This document shows, piece after piece, positions 17,234 through 24,918 of a DNA stretch of 64,000 nt. A program made the translations under genes and the position numbers. A model generated the notes under the pieces. It made no database searches and was not told the DNA's origin. It saw only the letters and a list, made by a program, of their open reading frames with translations. How positions within the stretch are numbered: position 1 is the first letter of the stretch; each line of letters begins with the position of its first letter. The stretch comes from Lachnospiraceae bacterium. GTDB taxonomy: Bacteria > Bacillota > Clostridia > Lachnospirales > Lachnospiraceae. The stretch spans positions 1 through 64,000 of the forward strand of contig BLMD01000239.1 of the NCBI GenBank assembly GCA_011959925.1. The letters are read 5' to 3'.

Positions 17234-18669
17234 GCACGCAGTATGAAACAGTGATTGGCCTGGAAGTCCATGTAGAACTGGCGACAAAGACAAAAATTTT
17301 CTGCGGCTGCTCTACGGCGTTCGGCGGCGCGCCCAATACGCACACCTGTCCGGTCTGTACCGGAATGCCGGGCTCCCTTCCGGTGTTAAATAAACAAGTC
17401 GTGGACTATGCAGTTGCCGTCGGGATCGCGGTGGGCTGTGAAGTGACAAAAGACTGCAAATTCGACCGGAAAAATTATTTTTATCCGGATAACCCGCAGA
17501 ATTACCAGATATCTCAGTTATATCAGCCGATCTGCCGCAGCGGGAAAATCGAAATCGAAACGGAAGAAGGCGGCAGAAAAGAGATCGGAATCCATGAAAT
17601 TCATATGGAAGAAGATGCGGGAAAACTGGTGCACGACGAATGGGGCGGCTGTTCGGTTGTGGATTTTAATCGTTCCGGCGTGCCATTGATCGAAATCGTT
17701 TCCGAACCGGATATGCGTTCTGCGCAGGAAGCGGCCGCTTATCTGGATAAACTGCGGCTGATGATTCAGTATCTCGGTGCATCCGACTGTAAGCTGCAGG
17801 AAGGTTCCATGCGTGCCGATGTCAATCTGTCCGTCCGCAAAGCGGGGGAACAAGAGCTTGGCACACGGACGGAGATGAAAAATTTGAATTCTCTAAAAGC
17901 CATCGCAAGGGCAGTCGAACATGAAACAAACCGCCAGATCGATTTGATAGAAGCCGGGAAACCGGTGATCCAGGAGACCAGGCGGTGGGATGACGCAAAA
18001 GGAGAATCCTATCCCATGCGTTCCAAGGAGGATGCAAAAGACTACCGCTATTTTCCGGATCCGGATCTTGTGCCGCTTCATATCAGCGATGCGCAGATTG
18101 CGGAAATCAAAAGCCGCCAGCCGGAATTTCGGACGGAAAAGCTGGCGCGTTACCAGCGCGAATTCGGGCTGCCGCTTTATGATGCAAAAATTTTAACCGG
18201 AACCAAAAAGCTGGCGGATTTCTTTGAAGCGGCTGTTTTCATCAGCGGCAAACCCAAAAAAGTGTCCAACTGGCTGATGGGAGAGACGATGCGGCTGTTA
18301 AAGGAGAGAGGGTTAGAGGCGGAGGATCTTGCATTTTCACCGGAACATCTGGCAAAACTGATCGATCTGGCGGATGCGGGCGAGATCAACAGTACGGTGG
18401 CAAAAGAAGTGTTTGAGCATATGTTTGATTCCGATATCGATCCGGTTTCCTATGTAGAAGAGAACGGGTTAAAAACCGTGCACGATGAGGATGCGCTGCT
18501 GCATATGGCTTTACAGGTGGTGTCGGAACACCCGAAATCCGTACAGGACTATAAGAACGGGAAAGTAAAAGCCATCGGATTTTTGGTAGGACAGACGATG
18601 AAAGCAATGAAAGGGAAGGCAGATCCGGCTTTTGTGCAAAAGCTGCTGCAAGAGCTGCTGGAACAATAG
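17230..18669 (+). CDS. gatB: Asp-tRNA(Asn)/Glu-tRNA(Gln) amidotransferase subunit B
   Basis: 479 residues, the kinase-like subunit that phosphorylates the mischarged aminoacyl group and binds tRNA. Seen: IGLEVHVELATKTKIFCGC, CPVCTGMPGSLPVLN, the FDRKNYFYPDNP signature, LQEGSMRADVNLSVR and the KDYRYFPDPDL segment. The C-terminal YqeY-like helical domain ends at LLQELLEQ. The zinc cysteine pairs of the cradle domain are kept. A terminator lies 48 bases downstream, closing the gatCAB operon. Confidence 0.97.
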   Translation: MSTQYETVIGLEVHVELATKTKIFCGCSTAFGGAPNTHTCPVCTGMPGSLPVLNKQVVDYAVAVGIAVGCEVTKDCKFDRKNYFYPDNPQNYQISQLYQPICRSGKIEIETEEGGRKEIGIHEIHMEEDAGKLVHDEWGGCSVVDFNRSGVPLIEIVSEPDMRSAQEAAAYLDKLRLMIQYLGASDCKLQEGSMRADVNLSVRKAGEQELGTRTEMKNLNSLKAIARAVEHETNRQIDLIEAGKPVIQETRRWDDAKGESYPMRSKEDAKDYRYFPDPDLVPLHISDAQIAEIKSRQPEFRTEKLARYQREFGLPLYDAKILTGTKKLADFFEAAVFISGKPKKVSNWLMGETMRLLKERGLEAEDLAFSPEHLAKLIDLADAGEINSTVAKEVFEHMFDSDIDPVSYVEENGLKTVHDEDALLHMALQVVSEHPKSVQDYKNGKVKAIGFLVGQTMKAMKGKADPAFVQKLLQELLEQ

Positions 18670-18716
18670 ATGTTTCCGAAAAATGATTGGGATATAGGCT
18701 GGAGAGGATATGGTGT

Positions 18717-18761
18717 GAAAAGCCCCAAAACCTGCAGTGCCTGCAGATTTCGGGGCTTTTC
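18717..18761 (+). terminator. Terminator after gatB
   Basis: GAAAAGCCCC (18717-18726) pairs with GGGGCTTTTC (18752-18761). A second nested CCTGCAG pair lies in the loop. Confidence 0.8.
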
Positions 18762-18801
18762 TTAGGGGAGGATAAGTATTCTTGCATCTTTGGTAGTGTT
18801 G

Positions 18802-18835
18802 CCCGAAGAGTGGGTGGGGGATTCATCTCTTCGGG
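18802..18835. other. Hairpin without a T tract upstream of the SEC-C gene
   Basis: The 305-base gap 18670-18974 holds the gatB terminator, this element and a promoter. CCCGAAGAG (18802-18810) pairs perfectly with CTCTTCGGG (18827-18835) across a 16-base purine-rich loop. No poly-T follows on either strand. Function unknown. Confidence 0.5.
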
Positions 18836-18906
18836 AACAATTATAGTATGATACAAAATCAAAAAAGATATACAAAAAATCTGAAAAAAATATTTGATGG
18901 GAATGA

Positions 18907-18935
18907 TTGAAAGATGAAAAGAAATCTGTTATAAT
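18907..18935 (+). promoter_or_regulatory. Sigma-A promoter of the SEC-C gene
   Basis: TTGAAA (18907-18912), 17-base spacer, perfect TATAAT (18930-18935), 39 bases upstream of the ATG. Confidence 0.75.
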
Positions 18936-18974
18936 AAAAAATCATTTTGTGTTTTACAAAGAAGGAGCAAACAT

Positions 18975-19475
18975 ATGGCATTATTAGAGAGCTGGCAGAA
19001 AATTGCCTATAATGAAAAGACAAATAAACAGGAACTGCAGAGATTCTGGCAGAGGTATTTTCTTGTAGAAAAAAGCGTATATGAAAAACTGCTGGTAAAT
19101 CCGGATGAAAAAGTAGAAGGAACCGTAAAAGAGCTTGCCGAAAAATACGAGATCAGCATCCTGGATATGACGGGTTTTCTGGATGGAATCAACGACAGCC
19201 TGATTACGCCAAACCCGATTGAGACGATGGAAGAAGATACCAGGGTAAGCCTTGCGTTTGACAAAGAGAAATTATATAAAAATATGGTAGACGCCAAGGC
19301 AGACTGGCTGTATGAACTGCCGATGTGGGACGAGATCTTCGATCCGGATACCAAAAAAGCGCTCTATCTGGAGCAGAAGAAATCCGGTACGGTAATTGTT
19401 GGTAAAAAAGTGGGACGAAACGAACCGTGTCCCTGCGGCAGCGGCAAAAAGTACAAGCATTGCTGCGGAAGATAA
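18975..19475 (+). CDS. SEC-C zinc-motif protein
   Basis: 166 residues. The C-terminal 21 residues are a SEC-C zinc motif ([16 protein letters not shown]), the element that ends SecA and many stress-related proteins and binds zinc and sometimes ribosomes or SecB. The N-terminal 140 residues are mostly helical and acidic ([38 protein letters not shown]), without a named catalytic site. A good RBS (GAAGGAG) and its own promoter precede it. The role is unknown; it is soluble and probably a zinc-containing adaptor (inference). Confidence 0.85.
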   Translation: MALLESWQKIAYNEKTNKQELQRFWQRYFLVEKSVYEKLLVNPDEKVEGTVKELAEKYEISILDMTGFLDGINDSLITPNPIETMEEDTRVSLAFDKEKLYKNMVDAKADWLYELPMWDEIFDPDTKKALYLEQKKSGTVIVGKKVGRNEPCPCGSGKKYKHCCGR

Positions 19476-19498
19476 AAAGACAGAAACGAAAAAAACTC

Positions 19499-19527
19499 TT
19501 TACATATGCGCAAAAGTGTCATATGAT
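19499..19527 (+). promoter_or_regulatory. Sigma-A promoter of the thrS leader
   Basis: TTTACA (19499-19504), 17-base spacer, TATGAT (19522-19527). It begins about 24 bases after the SEC-C stop and predicts a transcript start near 19534, which gives a full T-box leader. Confidence 0.65.
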
Positions 19528-19533
19528 TAAGAA

Positions 19534-19800
19534 AAATAAAAAAAGCAACGCGCAGACGAGAAGAGTAAGCCGCCGGAATGCAGCAGAGAGAGATGCCTTT
19601 TCTAAAACGGAAACGTTTAGAATCGTGCTGAGAGCATCTTTACAGGAAGCGGCCCAAGACCACCTCGAAGCGGCCCTAATCCGGTCCGGTGACCCCGTTA
19701 TCGTCCAATGAGCATTTCCCTGCGCGGGAAATGGAAACTGGGTGGAACCACGGTAATTTATCGTCCCTGATACATGAATTTGTGTCGGGGATTTTTTTAT
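19534..19800 (+). promoter_or_regulatory. T-box riboswitch upstream of thrS
   Basis: Leader RNA that senses uncharged tRNA(Thr). The T-box core TGGGTGGAACCACGG is at 19739-19753. The intrinsic terminator is TCCCTGATACA...TGTGTCGGGGA at about 19762-19790 with a long T run to 19798. The 5' part has the AGTA element near 19561 and a long Stem I region with a GAGAGAGATG bulge. A possible Thr specifier ACA lies at 19642-19644, but I could not fold Stem I to confirm it. Antitermination on threonine starvation would let transcription enter thrS. Confidence 0.9.
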
Positions 19801-19838
19801 GCGCGGATGCGTTTGATGAAAAAGGAGGAAACATTCAT

Positions 19839-21800
19839 ATGAAAATTACATTAAAAGACGGCTCGGTCAAAGAGTACGGCGAAGAAAAATCTGTGTATGA
19901 GATTGCAAAAGATATTAGCGATGGTCTTGCCAGGGCGGCGTGCGCCGGCGAGTTAAACGGGAAAATCGTAGATCTGCGGACGAAAGTAACAGAGGATGCG
20001 GATTTAAATATTATTACGGCAAACGATCCGGAGGGATTAAAAGTCATCCGTCATACGACGGCGCATATTTTAGCGGAAGCGGTGAAACGGCTGTTTCCGG
20101 ATGCAAAAGTGACGATCGGGCCGGCAATTGCGGACGGTTTCTATTACGACTTCGATGCAAAACCGTTTTCCAGAGAAGATCTGGACCATATTGAAGCAGA
20201 AATGAAAAAAATAATCAAAGAGGGACATGAGATCACAAGATTTACGCTTCCGAAAGAAGAAGCGATTCGGTTTATGCAAGAAAAAGACGAGCCGTTTAAA
20301 GTGGAGCTGATCGAAGAACTGCCGGAGGATGCGGTCATATCATTTTATGACCAGGGTGGGTTTGTGGATCTGTGCGCAGGACCGCATCTGATGAGTACGA
20401 AAGGCATCAAGGCATACAAATTAATTTCTTCATCCATGGCATATTGGCGGGGAGATTCCAATCGGGCGCGCCTGCAGCGAATTTACGGAACGGCGTTCCA
20501 AAAAAAAGACGAATTAAAAGAACATCTGGAAAAATTAGAAGACGCCAAACGCAGAGACCATAACCGGCTGGGACGTGAAATGGGATTATTTACCACGGTA
20601 GACGTGATCGGACAGGGACTGCCGCTTTTTACGCCGAAAGGAACGAAAATGATCATGAAACTCCAGCGGTGGATCGAGGACCTGGAAGAGAAAGAGTGGG
20701 GCTATGTGCGTACCAGAACGCCTTTGATGGCAAAATCCGACCTGTATAAAATTTCCGGACACTGGGATCATTATAAAGAAGGAATGTTTGTCCTGGGCGA
20801 TGAAGAAACGGAAAAAGAAGTGTTTGCGCTTCGCCCGATGACCTGTCCGTTCCAGTATTATGTTTATAAAAACGAACAGCATTCGTACCGCGATCTGCCG
20901 TATCGAATGGGCGAGACTTCTACGCTGTTTCGGAGCGAAGATTCCGGCGAAATGCACGGGCTGACACGTGTGCGCCAGTTTACGATTTCAGAAGGACATC
21001 TGATCGTTCGTCCGGATCAGATGGTCGAAGAGTTTAAAGGCTGTTTGGCGCTTGCAAAACATTGTCTGCAGACGCTCGGCGTGGAAGAGGATGTGACATA
21101 CCATTTATCCAAATGGGATCCGGACAACCGGGAAAAATATATCGGTGAACCAGCGGTCTGGGAAGAGACGCAGCAGCATATGCGGAACGTGTTAAACGAG
21201 CTGGATATTACATTTGTGGAAGATGTGGGAGAAGCCGCATTTTATGGACCGAAGGTAGATATCAATGCCCGCAACGTATACGGCAAAGACGATACCATGA
21301 TTACGGTCCAGTGGGATGCACTGCTTGCGGAACAGTTTGACATGTACTATATCGACGCCAACGGAGACAAAGTGCGTCCCTGCATTATTCACCGGACCTC
21401 TCTGGGCTGTTATGAACGGACGCTTGCATGGCTGATCGAAAAGTATGCCGGTAAGTTTCCGACCTGGCTGTGCCCGGAGCAGGTGCGTGTACTTCCGATT
21501 TCGGAAAAATATGAAGCATACGCCGAATCCGTCCGCAAAGAACTGGCAAAAAACGGAATCGACGCAACGGCAGACAATCGTTCCGAAAAAATCGGATTTA
21601 AAATCCGTGAAGCGAGGCTGGATAAGCTTCCGTATATGCTGGTTGTGGGACAGAAGGAAGAAGAAGAGGGCACGGTTTCCGTCAGGAGCCGCTTTGCGGG
21701 AGACGAGGGAAGTAAGTCTCTGGCTGATTTTATTACGGCGCTCAAGCGGGAAATCGATACGAAAGAAATTCGAAAAGAAGAAGTTTCGGTGGAAAAATAA
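19839..21800 (+). CDS. thrS: Threonyl-tRNA synthetase
   Basis: 653 residues, class II synthetase. An N-terminal TGS domain (MKITLKDGSVKEYGEE, about 1-60) is followed by the editing-domain hallmark HTTAHILAEA near residue 70. Next come the catalytic core with motif 2 MGETSTLFRSEDSGEMHGLTRVRQF, the zinc-binding MTCPFQYYVY, motif 3 HRTSLGCYERTLAWLIE, and the anticodon-binding domain at the end. ATG 19839 follows AAAGGAGG; the longer upstream frame runs through the T-box and is not coding. Monocistronic between the T-box and a terminator. Confidence 0.97.
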   Translation: MKITLKDGSVKEYGEEKSVYEIAKDISDGLARAACAGELNGKIVDLRTKVTEDADLNIITANDPEGLKVIRHTTAHILAEAVKRLFPDAKVTIGPAIADGFYYDFDAKPFSREDLDHIEAEMKKIIKEGHEITRFTLPKEEAIRFMQEKDEPFKVELIEELPEDAVISFYDQGGFVDLCAGPHLMSTKGIKAYKLISSSMAYWRGDSNRARLQRIYGTAFQKKDELKEHLEKLEDAKRRDHNRLGREMGLFTTVDVIGQGLPLFTPKGTKMIMKLQRWIEDLEEKEWGYVRTRTPLMAKSDLYKISGHWDHYKEGMFVLGDEETEKEVFALRPMTCPFQYYVYKNEQHSYRDLPYRMGETSTLFRSEDSGEMHGLTRVRQFTISEGHLIVRPDQMVEEFKGCLALAKHCLQTLGVEEDVTYHLSKWDPDNREKYIGEPAVWEETQQHMRNVLNELDITFVEDVGEAAFYGPKVDINARNVYGKDDTMITVQWDALLAEQFDMYYIDANGDKVRPCIIHRTSLGCYERTLAWLIEKYAGKFPTWLCPEQVRVLPISEKYEAYAESVRKELAKNGIDATADNRSEKIGFKIREARLDKLPYMLVVGQKEEEEGTVSVRSRFAGDEGSKSLADFITALKREIDTKEIRKEEVSVEK

Positions 21801-21833
21801 TCAAAGAATATTTTTTTTCAAACGTCAAATACT

Positions 21834-21867
21834 AAACCCGGTCAGATTTATTTCTGACCGGGTTTTT
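21834..21867 (+). terminator. Terminator after thrS
   Basis: AAACCCGGTCAG (21834-21845) pairs perfectly with CTGACCGGGTTT (21854-21865), then TTT. Confidence 0.9.
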
Positions 21868-21923
21868 AATGTTTTCAAGCATCCGAAAGGAGCGGAATCA
21901 AACGCAGGAAAGGAGCGGATACA

Positions 21924-22238
21924 ATGACAAAATTAGAATGTTCGGCAACAAACTGTTATTACAACGAAGACAAATACTGCTGCAAGGGAGACATTATGGT
22001 AGACGGAAGGGAAGCGGATCATGCAGGGGGAACCTGCTGTGCAAGCTTTCGGGAAAGAAAAGGAGATACGGCAAGGAACCGGACGCAGCAGCCGAGCCGT
22101 ACGATTGACGTAGACTGTAAAGCATGTAACTGCGTACACAACGAGGACTGTAAATGTGCCGCAGACCATATCGGAATCGGCGGAAGTACGGCATGTAAAT
22201 GCCATGATACGGAATGTATGACATTTTGCTGTAAGTAG
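21924..22238 (+). CDS. Twin DUF1540 cysteine-rich protein
   Basis: 104 residues with 15 cysteines in two DUF1540-like units. Unit one is LECSATNCYYNEDKYC, with CCASF later; unit two is VDCKACNCVHNEDCKC, with CKCHDTEC following. DUF1540 proteins are small, probably metal-binding, and widespread in spore-forming Firmicutes; I know no demonstrated function. AGGAAAGGAG precedes ATG 21924. The two units are joined by a basic linker (RNRTQQPSRT), which suggests an internal duplication. It follows the thrS terminator and is probably a separate transcript. Confidence 0.85.
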   Translation: MTKLECSATNCYYNEDKYCCKGDIMVDGREADHAGGTCCASFRERKGDTARNRTQQPSRTIDVDCKACNCVHNEDCKCAADHIGIGGSTACKCHDTECMTFCCK

Positions 22239-22320
22239 CAGAAATTTACTTTAACGAGTAAATAAAAAACGCTGTCGGAAAAAAATACGCGAGATTTGTT
22301 ATTTTGCCGGACTGCGGATG

Positions 22321-22360
22321 GGATTTCCCGCAAAATTTTGTCGGATTTTGTGGGAAATCC
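22321..22360. other. 16-bp hairpin in the gap before the Spo0E-like gene
   Basis: The 389-base gap 22239-22627 has no convincing gene. GGATTTCCCGCAAAAT (22321-22336) pairs with ATTTTGTGGGAAATCC (22345-22360), with one G-T pair and the 8-base loop TTTGTCGG. No T tract follows. The loop and its 3' neighbour read TTTGTCGGA, one base off the Spo0A-box consensus; other TGTCG(A/G)A sites are at 22273-22279 and 22476-22482. Confidence 0.6.
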
Positions 22361-22511
22361 ATGAAAAGGCAGGAGATATTAAAACGGCGCATCCGTGCGC
22401 GTGCCGTACAGAAAATCACGCAGTCGGAAAAAGGAGACAAAAATCGCTTTTTTTGTGGGGAAAAGCGGCTGTTTCTGTCGAATTATGCAAGAAATTGGCA
22501 ATGGATAATAT

Positions 22512-22540
22512 TTGATTTTTGTGGCATATCAGGGTAAAAT
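22512..22540 (+). promoter_or_regulatory. Possible promoter of the Spo0E-like gene
   Basis: TTGATT (22512-22517), 17-base spacer, TAAAAT (22535-22540). A TGTCGAA Spo0A-type box at 22476-22482 lies about 70 bases upstream of the predicted transcript start. Confidence 0.4.
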
Positions 22541-22627
22541 GTCTATTAGAATTAGATTATGTAAAAATGTAGTACAGTACAGGGATAGTTGTGAGAAAAA
22601 TGTCTTTTAAGGATAGTATGGTGAACG

Positions 22628-22807
22628 ATGATGATGAGAGAGATGATAAAATTGCAGGAGGCTATTGAACGTCAGAGAAGCCTGGTAAACGCAATGATTG
22701 AGCATGGAATAAATGACGAAGCGTTTATCAGGGCAAATCATAAGCTGGATCGATTAATTGAAGAATACATAGAATTAGAGATTCCGGCAGTATATCAAAC
22801 AGATTAA
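22628..22807 (+). CDS. Spo0E-like aspartyl-phosphate phosphatase family protein
   Basis: Short gene of 59 codons plus stop. ATG 22628, 22631 and 22634 are in tandem, so the exact start is open; AAGGA at 22609-22613 is the nearest ribosome site. The protein is two predicted helices, with LQEAIERQRSLVNAMIEHG, a turn, then ANHKLDRLIEEYIELE. This matches the Spo0E family fold and its conserved (S/N)HxLDxLI pattern. Spo0E proteins dephosphorylate Spo0A-P and delay sporulation. Its position between DUF1540 and the mra operon, with TGTCGAA upstream, suggests feedback by Spo0A (inference). A strong terminator follows. Confidence 0.8.
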   Translation: MMMREMIKLQEAIERQRSLVNAMIEHGINDEAFIRANHKLDRLIEEYIELEIPAVYQTD

Positions 22808-22820
22808 AGAAAAAGAAAGA

Positions 22821-22864
22821 AAATGTTATTGGCCATGAAAATGACCGGTAACATTTTTTTTATT
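22821..22864 (+). terminator. Terminator after the Spo0E-like gene
   Basis: AAATGTTA (from 22821) pairs with TAACATTT (from 22849), with further GG/CC and CAT/ATG pairing inside and an eight-base T run. Confidence 0.8.
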
Positions 22865-22871
22865 CTTTTCA

Positions 22872-22900
22872 TTGCTTTTTTATACCAAGTAAGATAGAAT
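22872..22900 (+). promoter_or_regulatory. Probable promoter of the mraZ-rsmH division operon
   Basis: TTGCTT (22872-22877), 17-base spacer, TAGAAT (22895-22900), 84 bases upstream of mraZ. MraZ usually represses its own promoter through repeats of TGGGN; I see GTGGAGG and GTGGAAGG at 22911-22928 but no clear TGGG triplet array. Confidence 0.5.
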
Positions 22901-22983
22901 AGGTTACATGGTGGAGGAAAGTGGAAGGAAATGGTTCAAAGTGGATTAAGCTCCCTGAATCGTTTCTAAAGAAGGTGTTCGTT

Positions 22984-23415
22984 ATGTTCATGGGAGAATA
23001 CAACCATACAATTGACGCCAAGGGCAGATTGATTGTCCCATCCAGATTCCGGGAATCGTTAGGCAGCGAGTTTGTAGTAACGAAAGGACTGGATGGATGT
23101 CTTTTTGTGTACCCGAATGAAGAATGGACGAATATCGAAGAAAAATTCCGCAATATTCCGCTGACGACAAAAGATGCAAGAAAATTTTCCCGTTTCTTTT
23201 TTGCGGGAGCCGCAAGCTGTGAAGTGGACAAGCAGGGAAGGATCCTGCTTCCGCAGATACTGCGGGAATTTGCAGATTTACAGAAAGAGGTTGTATTGGT
23301 GGGCGTGTTGTCCAGAATTGAAATCTGGAGCAGGCAGCGCTGGCAGGATGCCAATACTTATGACGATATGGATGAAATTGCAGAACATATGGCAGAGTTG
23401 GGACTTAGCATTTAG
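22984..23415 (+). CDS. mraZ: Transcriptional regulator MraZ
   Basis: 143 residues, the standard length, with two AbrB-like SpoVT domains. [16 protein letters not shown] opens the first and the [13 protein letters not shown] segment opens the second; the DxKGR/DxQGR signature occurs in both. MraZ binds DNA upstream of the dcw operon and autoregulates it. ATG 22984 is chosen because the family always begins at this point; an open frame continues upstream to 22921 without conserved sequence. An AAGGTG site precedes it. First gene of the dcw cluster. Confidence 0.96.
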   Translation: MFMGEYNHTIDAKGRLIVPSRFRESLGSEFVVTKGLDGCLFVYPNEEWTNIEEKFRNIPLTTKDARKFSRFFFAGAASCEVDKQGRILLPQILREFADLQKEVVLVGVLSRIEIWSRQRWQDANTYDDMDEIAEHMAELGLSI

Positions 23416-23430
23416 ACAGAGGGGTAAATT

Positions 23431-24369
23431 ATGGAATTTCGTCATACATCCGTGCTGCTGGATGAGGTAATTGAATATCTGAATATAAAGCCGGACGGAG
23501 TATATGTAGACGGAACCCTGGGCGGAGCGGGGCATGCGGGTGAAATCGTAAAACGATTGACCGGCGGCGGCAGGCTCATTGGAATCGACCAGGATGCAGA
23601 CGCCCTTTTGGCGGCGAAAGAGAGACTTTTGGCGTATCAGGATCAAGTGACGCTGGTCCGCAGCAATTATTGCCGTATGAGAGAGGTACTGAAAGAATTC
23701 GGGATAGATAAAGCGGACGGGATTTTACTGGATCTAGGCGTATCCTCGTACCAGCTGGACGTACCGGAAAGAGGATTTACCTACAGGGAAGAACACGCGC
23801 CTTTGGACATGCGTATGGACCAGAGGGGAGAACTTACAGCAGAAGATATTGTAAATACGTATTGTGAAGCGGATCTGTTTCGCATGATCCGCGAGTATGG
23901 AGAAGACCGCTTTGCAAAAAACATAGCGAAACATATAGTAAGAGCACGCCAGAAAAAACGTATACAGACGGCGGGAGAACTGACGGAAATCATCCGGGGC
24001 GCAATTCCGATGAAAATGCAGGCCTTAGGAGGCCATCCGGCGAAGCGTACGTTTCAGGCGATTCGTATTGAATTAAATCATGAGCTGGATGTATTGGAGG
24101 AGTTTCTTTCGGATGTCACGGATTTACTGCATCCGGGCGGCAGGCTGTGCATCATTACGTTCCATTCTTTAGAGGATCGTATCGTAAAGGGCCATTTTAG
24201 AAAAGAGGAACATCCATGTACCTGTCCGCGGGAATTTCCGGTTTGCGTCTGCGGTAAGGAGCCGAGGGGACGATGCGTTACCCGAAAGCCCGTTTTGCCG
24301 TCACAAGAAGAACTGGCAGGAAACAAAAGAGCCAAAAGCGCAAAGCTTCGGGTGTTTGAAAGGAAATGA
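23431..24369 (+). CDS. rsmH: 16S rRNA C1402 N4-methyltransferase RsmH
   Basis: 312 residues (formerly MraW). The SAM-binding loop is [14 protein letters not shown] near residue 32. Other family signatures are [35 protein letters not shown] and the [12 protein letters not shown] end motif. It methylates C1402 of 16S rRNA in the ribosomal P site. It begins 15 bases after mraZ and continues into ftsL. Confidence 0.97.
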   Translation: MEFRHTSVLLDEVIEYLNIKPDGVYVDGTLGGAGHAGEIVKRLTGGGRLIGIDQDADALLAAKERLLAYQDQVTLVRSNYCRMREVLKEFGIDKADGILLDLGVSSYQLDVPERGFTYREEHAPLDMRMDQRGELTAEDIVNTYCEADLFRMIREYGEDRFAKNIAKHIVRARQKKRIQTAGELTEIIRGAIPMKMQALGGHPAKRTFQAIRIELNHELDVLEEFLSDVTDLLHPGGRLCIITFHSLEDRIVKGHFRKEEHPCTCPREFPVCVCGKEPRGRCVTRKPVLPSQEELAGNKRAKSAKLRVFERK

Positions 24370-24396
24370 AAGAGCAGTAAAAAGGAGAGACTCAGA

Positions 24397-24903
24397 ATGC
24401 AGAAAAGATCGGCTCATTATAATAGAAACAGCGGATTGAAAACAAATTATTACGTAGACGGCAATACAGTCCGCCGTCTGGAGGGGGAGCCGGAAGAGAG
24501 AAGACAGCGCCAGCTGCAAAAAGAACAGGATCAGATCAGGAGACGACACCGCCGGGCAGCAAAACGAAATCAGGAACGCGCCATGAGCATGAATCTCGGA
24601 ACGGTGTTTTTCTGTGCGATGGCAGTTCTTTTGATCAGCGGCGTATGCGTTGCTTATATCAAGCTGCAGTCGGATATCGTAAACAGAACAAAGACCATAT
24701 CAAAACTGGAGAGTCAGATTATAAATTTAAAAGCGGAAAATGACGCGGCAAAAAAGAGAATCGATTTATCGACGGATCTGGATGCGGTAAAAGAACAGGC
24801 TTTGGCGCTGGGGATGAAATATGCGTCGCCGGGGCAGATCTTCTACTACAGTATAGAAGACAGCGATTTTATGGACCAGTATTCGGAGATTCCGGAGAAA
24901 TAG
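24397..24903 (+). CDS. ftsL: FtsL-like cell-division membrane protein
   Basis: 168 residues, single-pass. A basic cytoplasmic tail of about 70 residues rich in Arg and Gln (EERRQRQLQKEQDQIRRR) is followed by a membrane helix, FFCAMAVLLISGVCVAYI, at about 71-89. An extracytoplasmic coiled coil follows (TISKLESQIINLKAENDAA). FtsL-type proteins pair with DivIC in the divisome; sequence identity is weak in this family, so the call rests on topology and on the position between rsmH and the class B PBP. AAAAGGAGAG precedes the ATG. Confidence 0.85.
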   Translation: MQKRSAHYNRNSGLKTNYYVDGNTVRRLEGEPEERRQRQLQKEQDQIRRRHRRAAKRNQERAMSMNLGTVFFCAMAVLLISGVCVAYIKLQSDIVNRTKTISKLESQIINLKAENDAAKKRIDLSTDLDAVKEQALALGMKYASPGQIFYYSIEDSDFMDQYSEIPEK

Positions 24904-24918
24904 GGAAAGAACAGAGGG

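Noticed and set aside
19689..19838. N-terminal extension of ThrRS by 50 residues
   Set aside because: It would translate the T-box core and terminator; the conserved TGS domain begins at ATG 19839 after AAAGGAGG.
22304..22537. Open frame of 77 codons across the 16-bp hairpin
   Set aside because: No good ribosome site, the hairpin would block initiation at 22361, and composition is not protein-like (FFCGEKRLFLSNYARNWQW). Left as non-coding.
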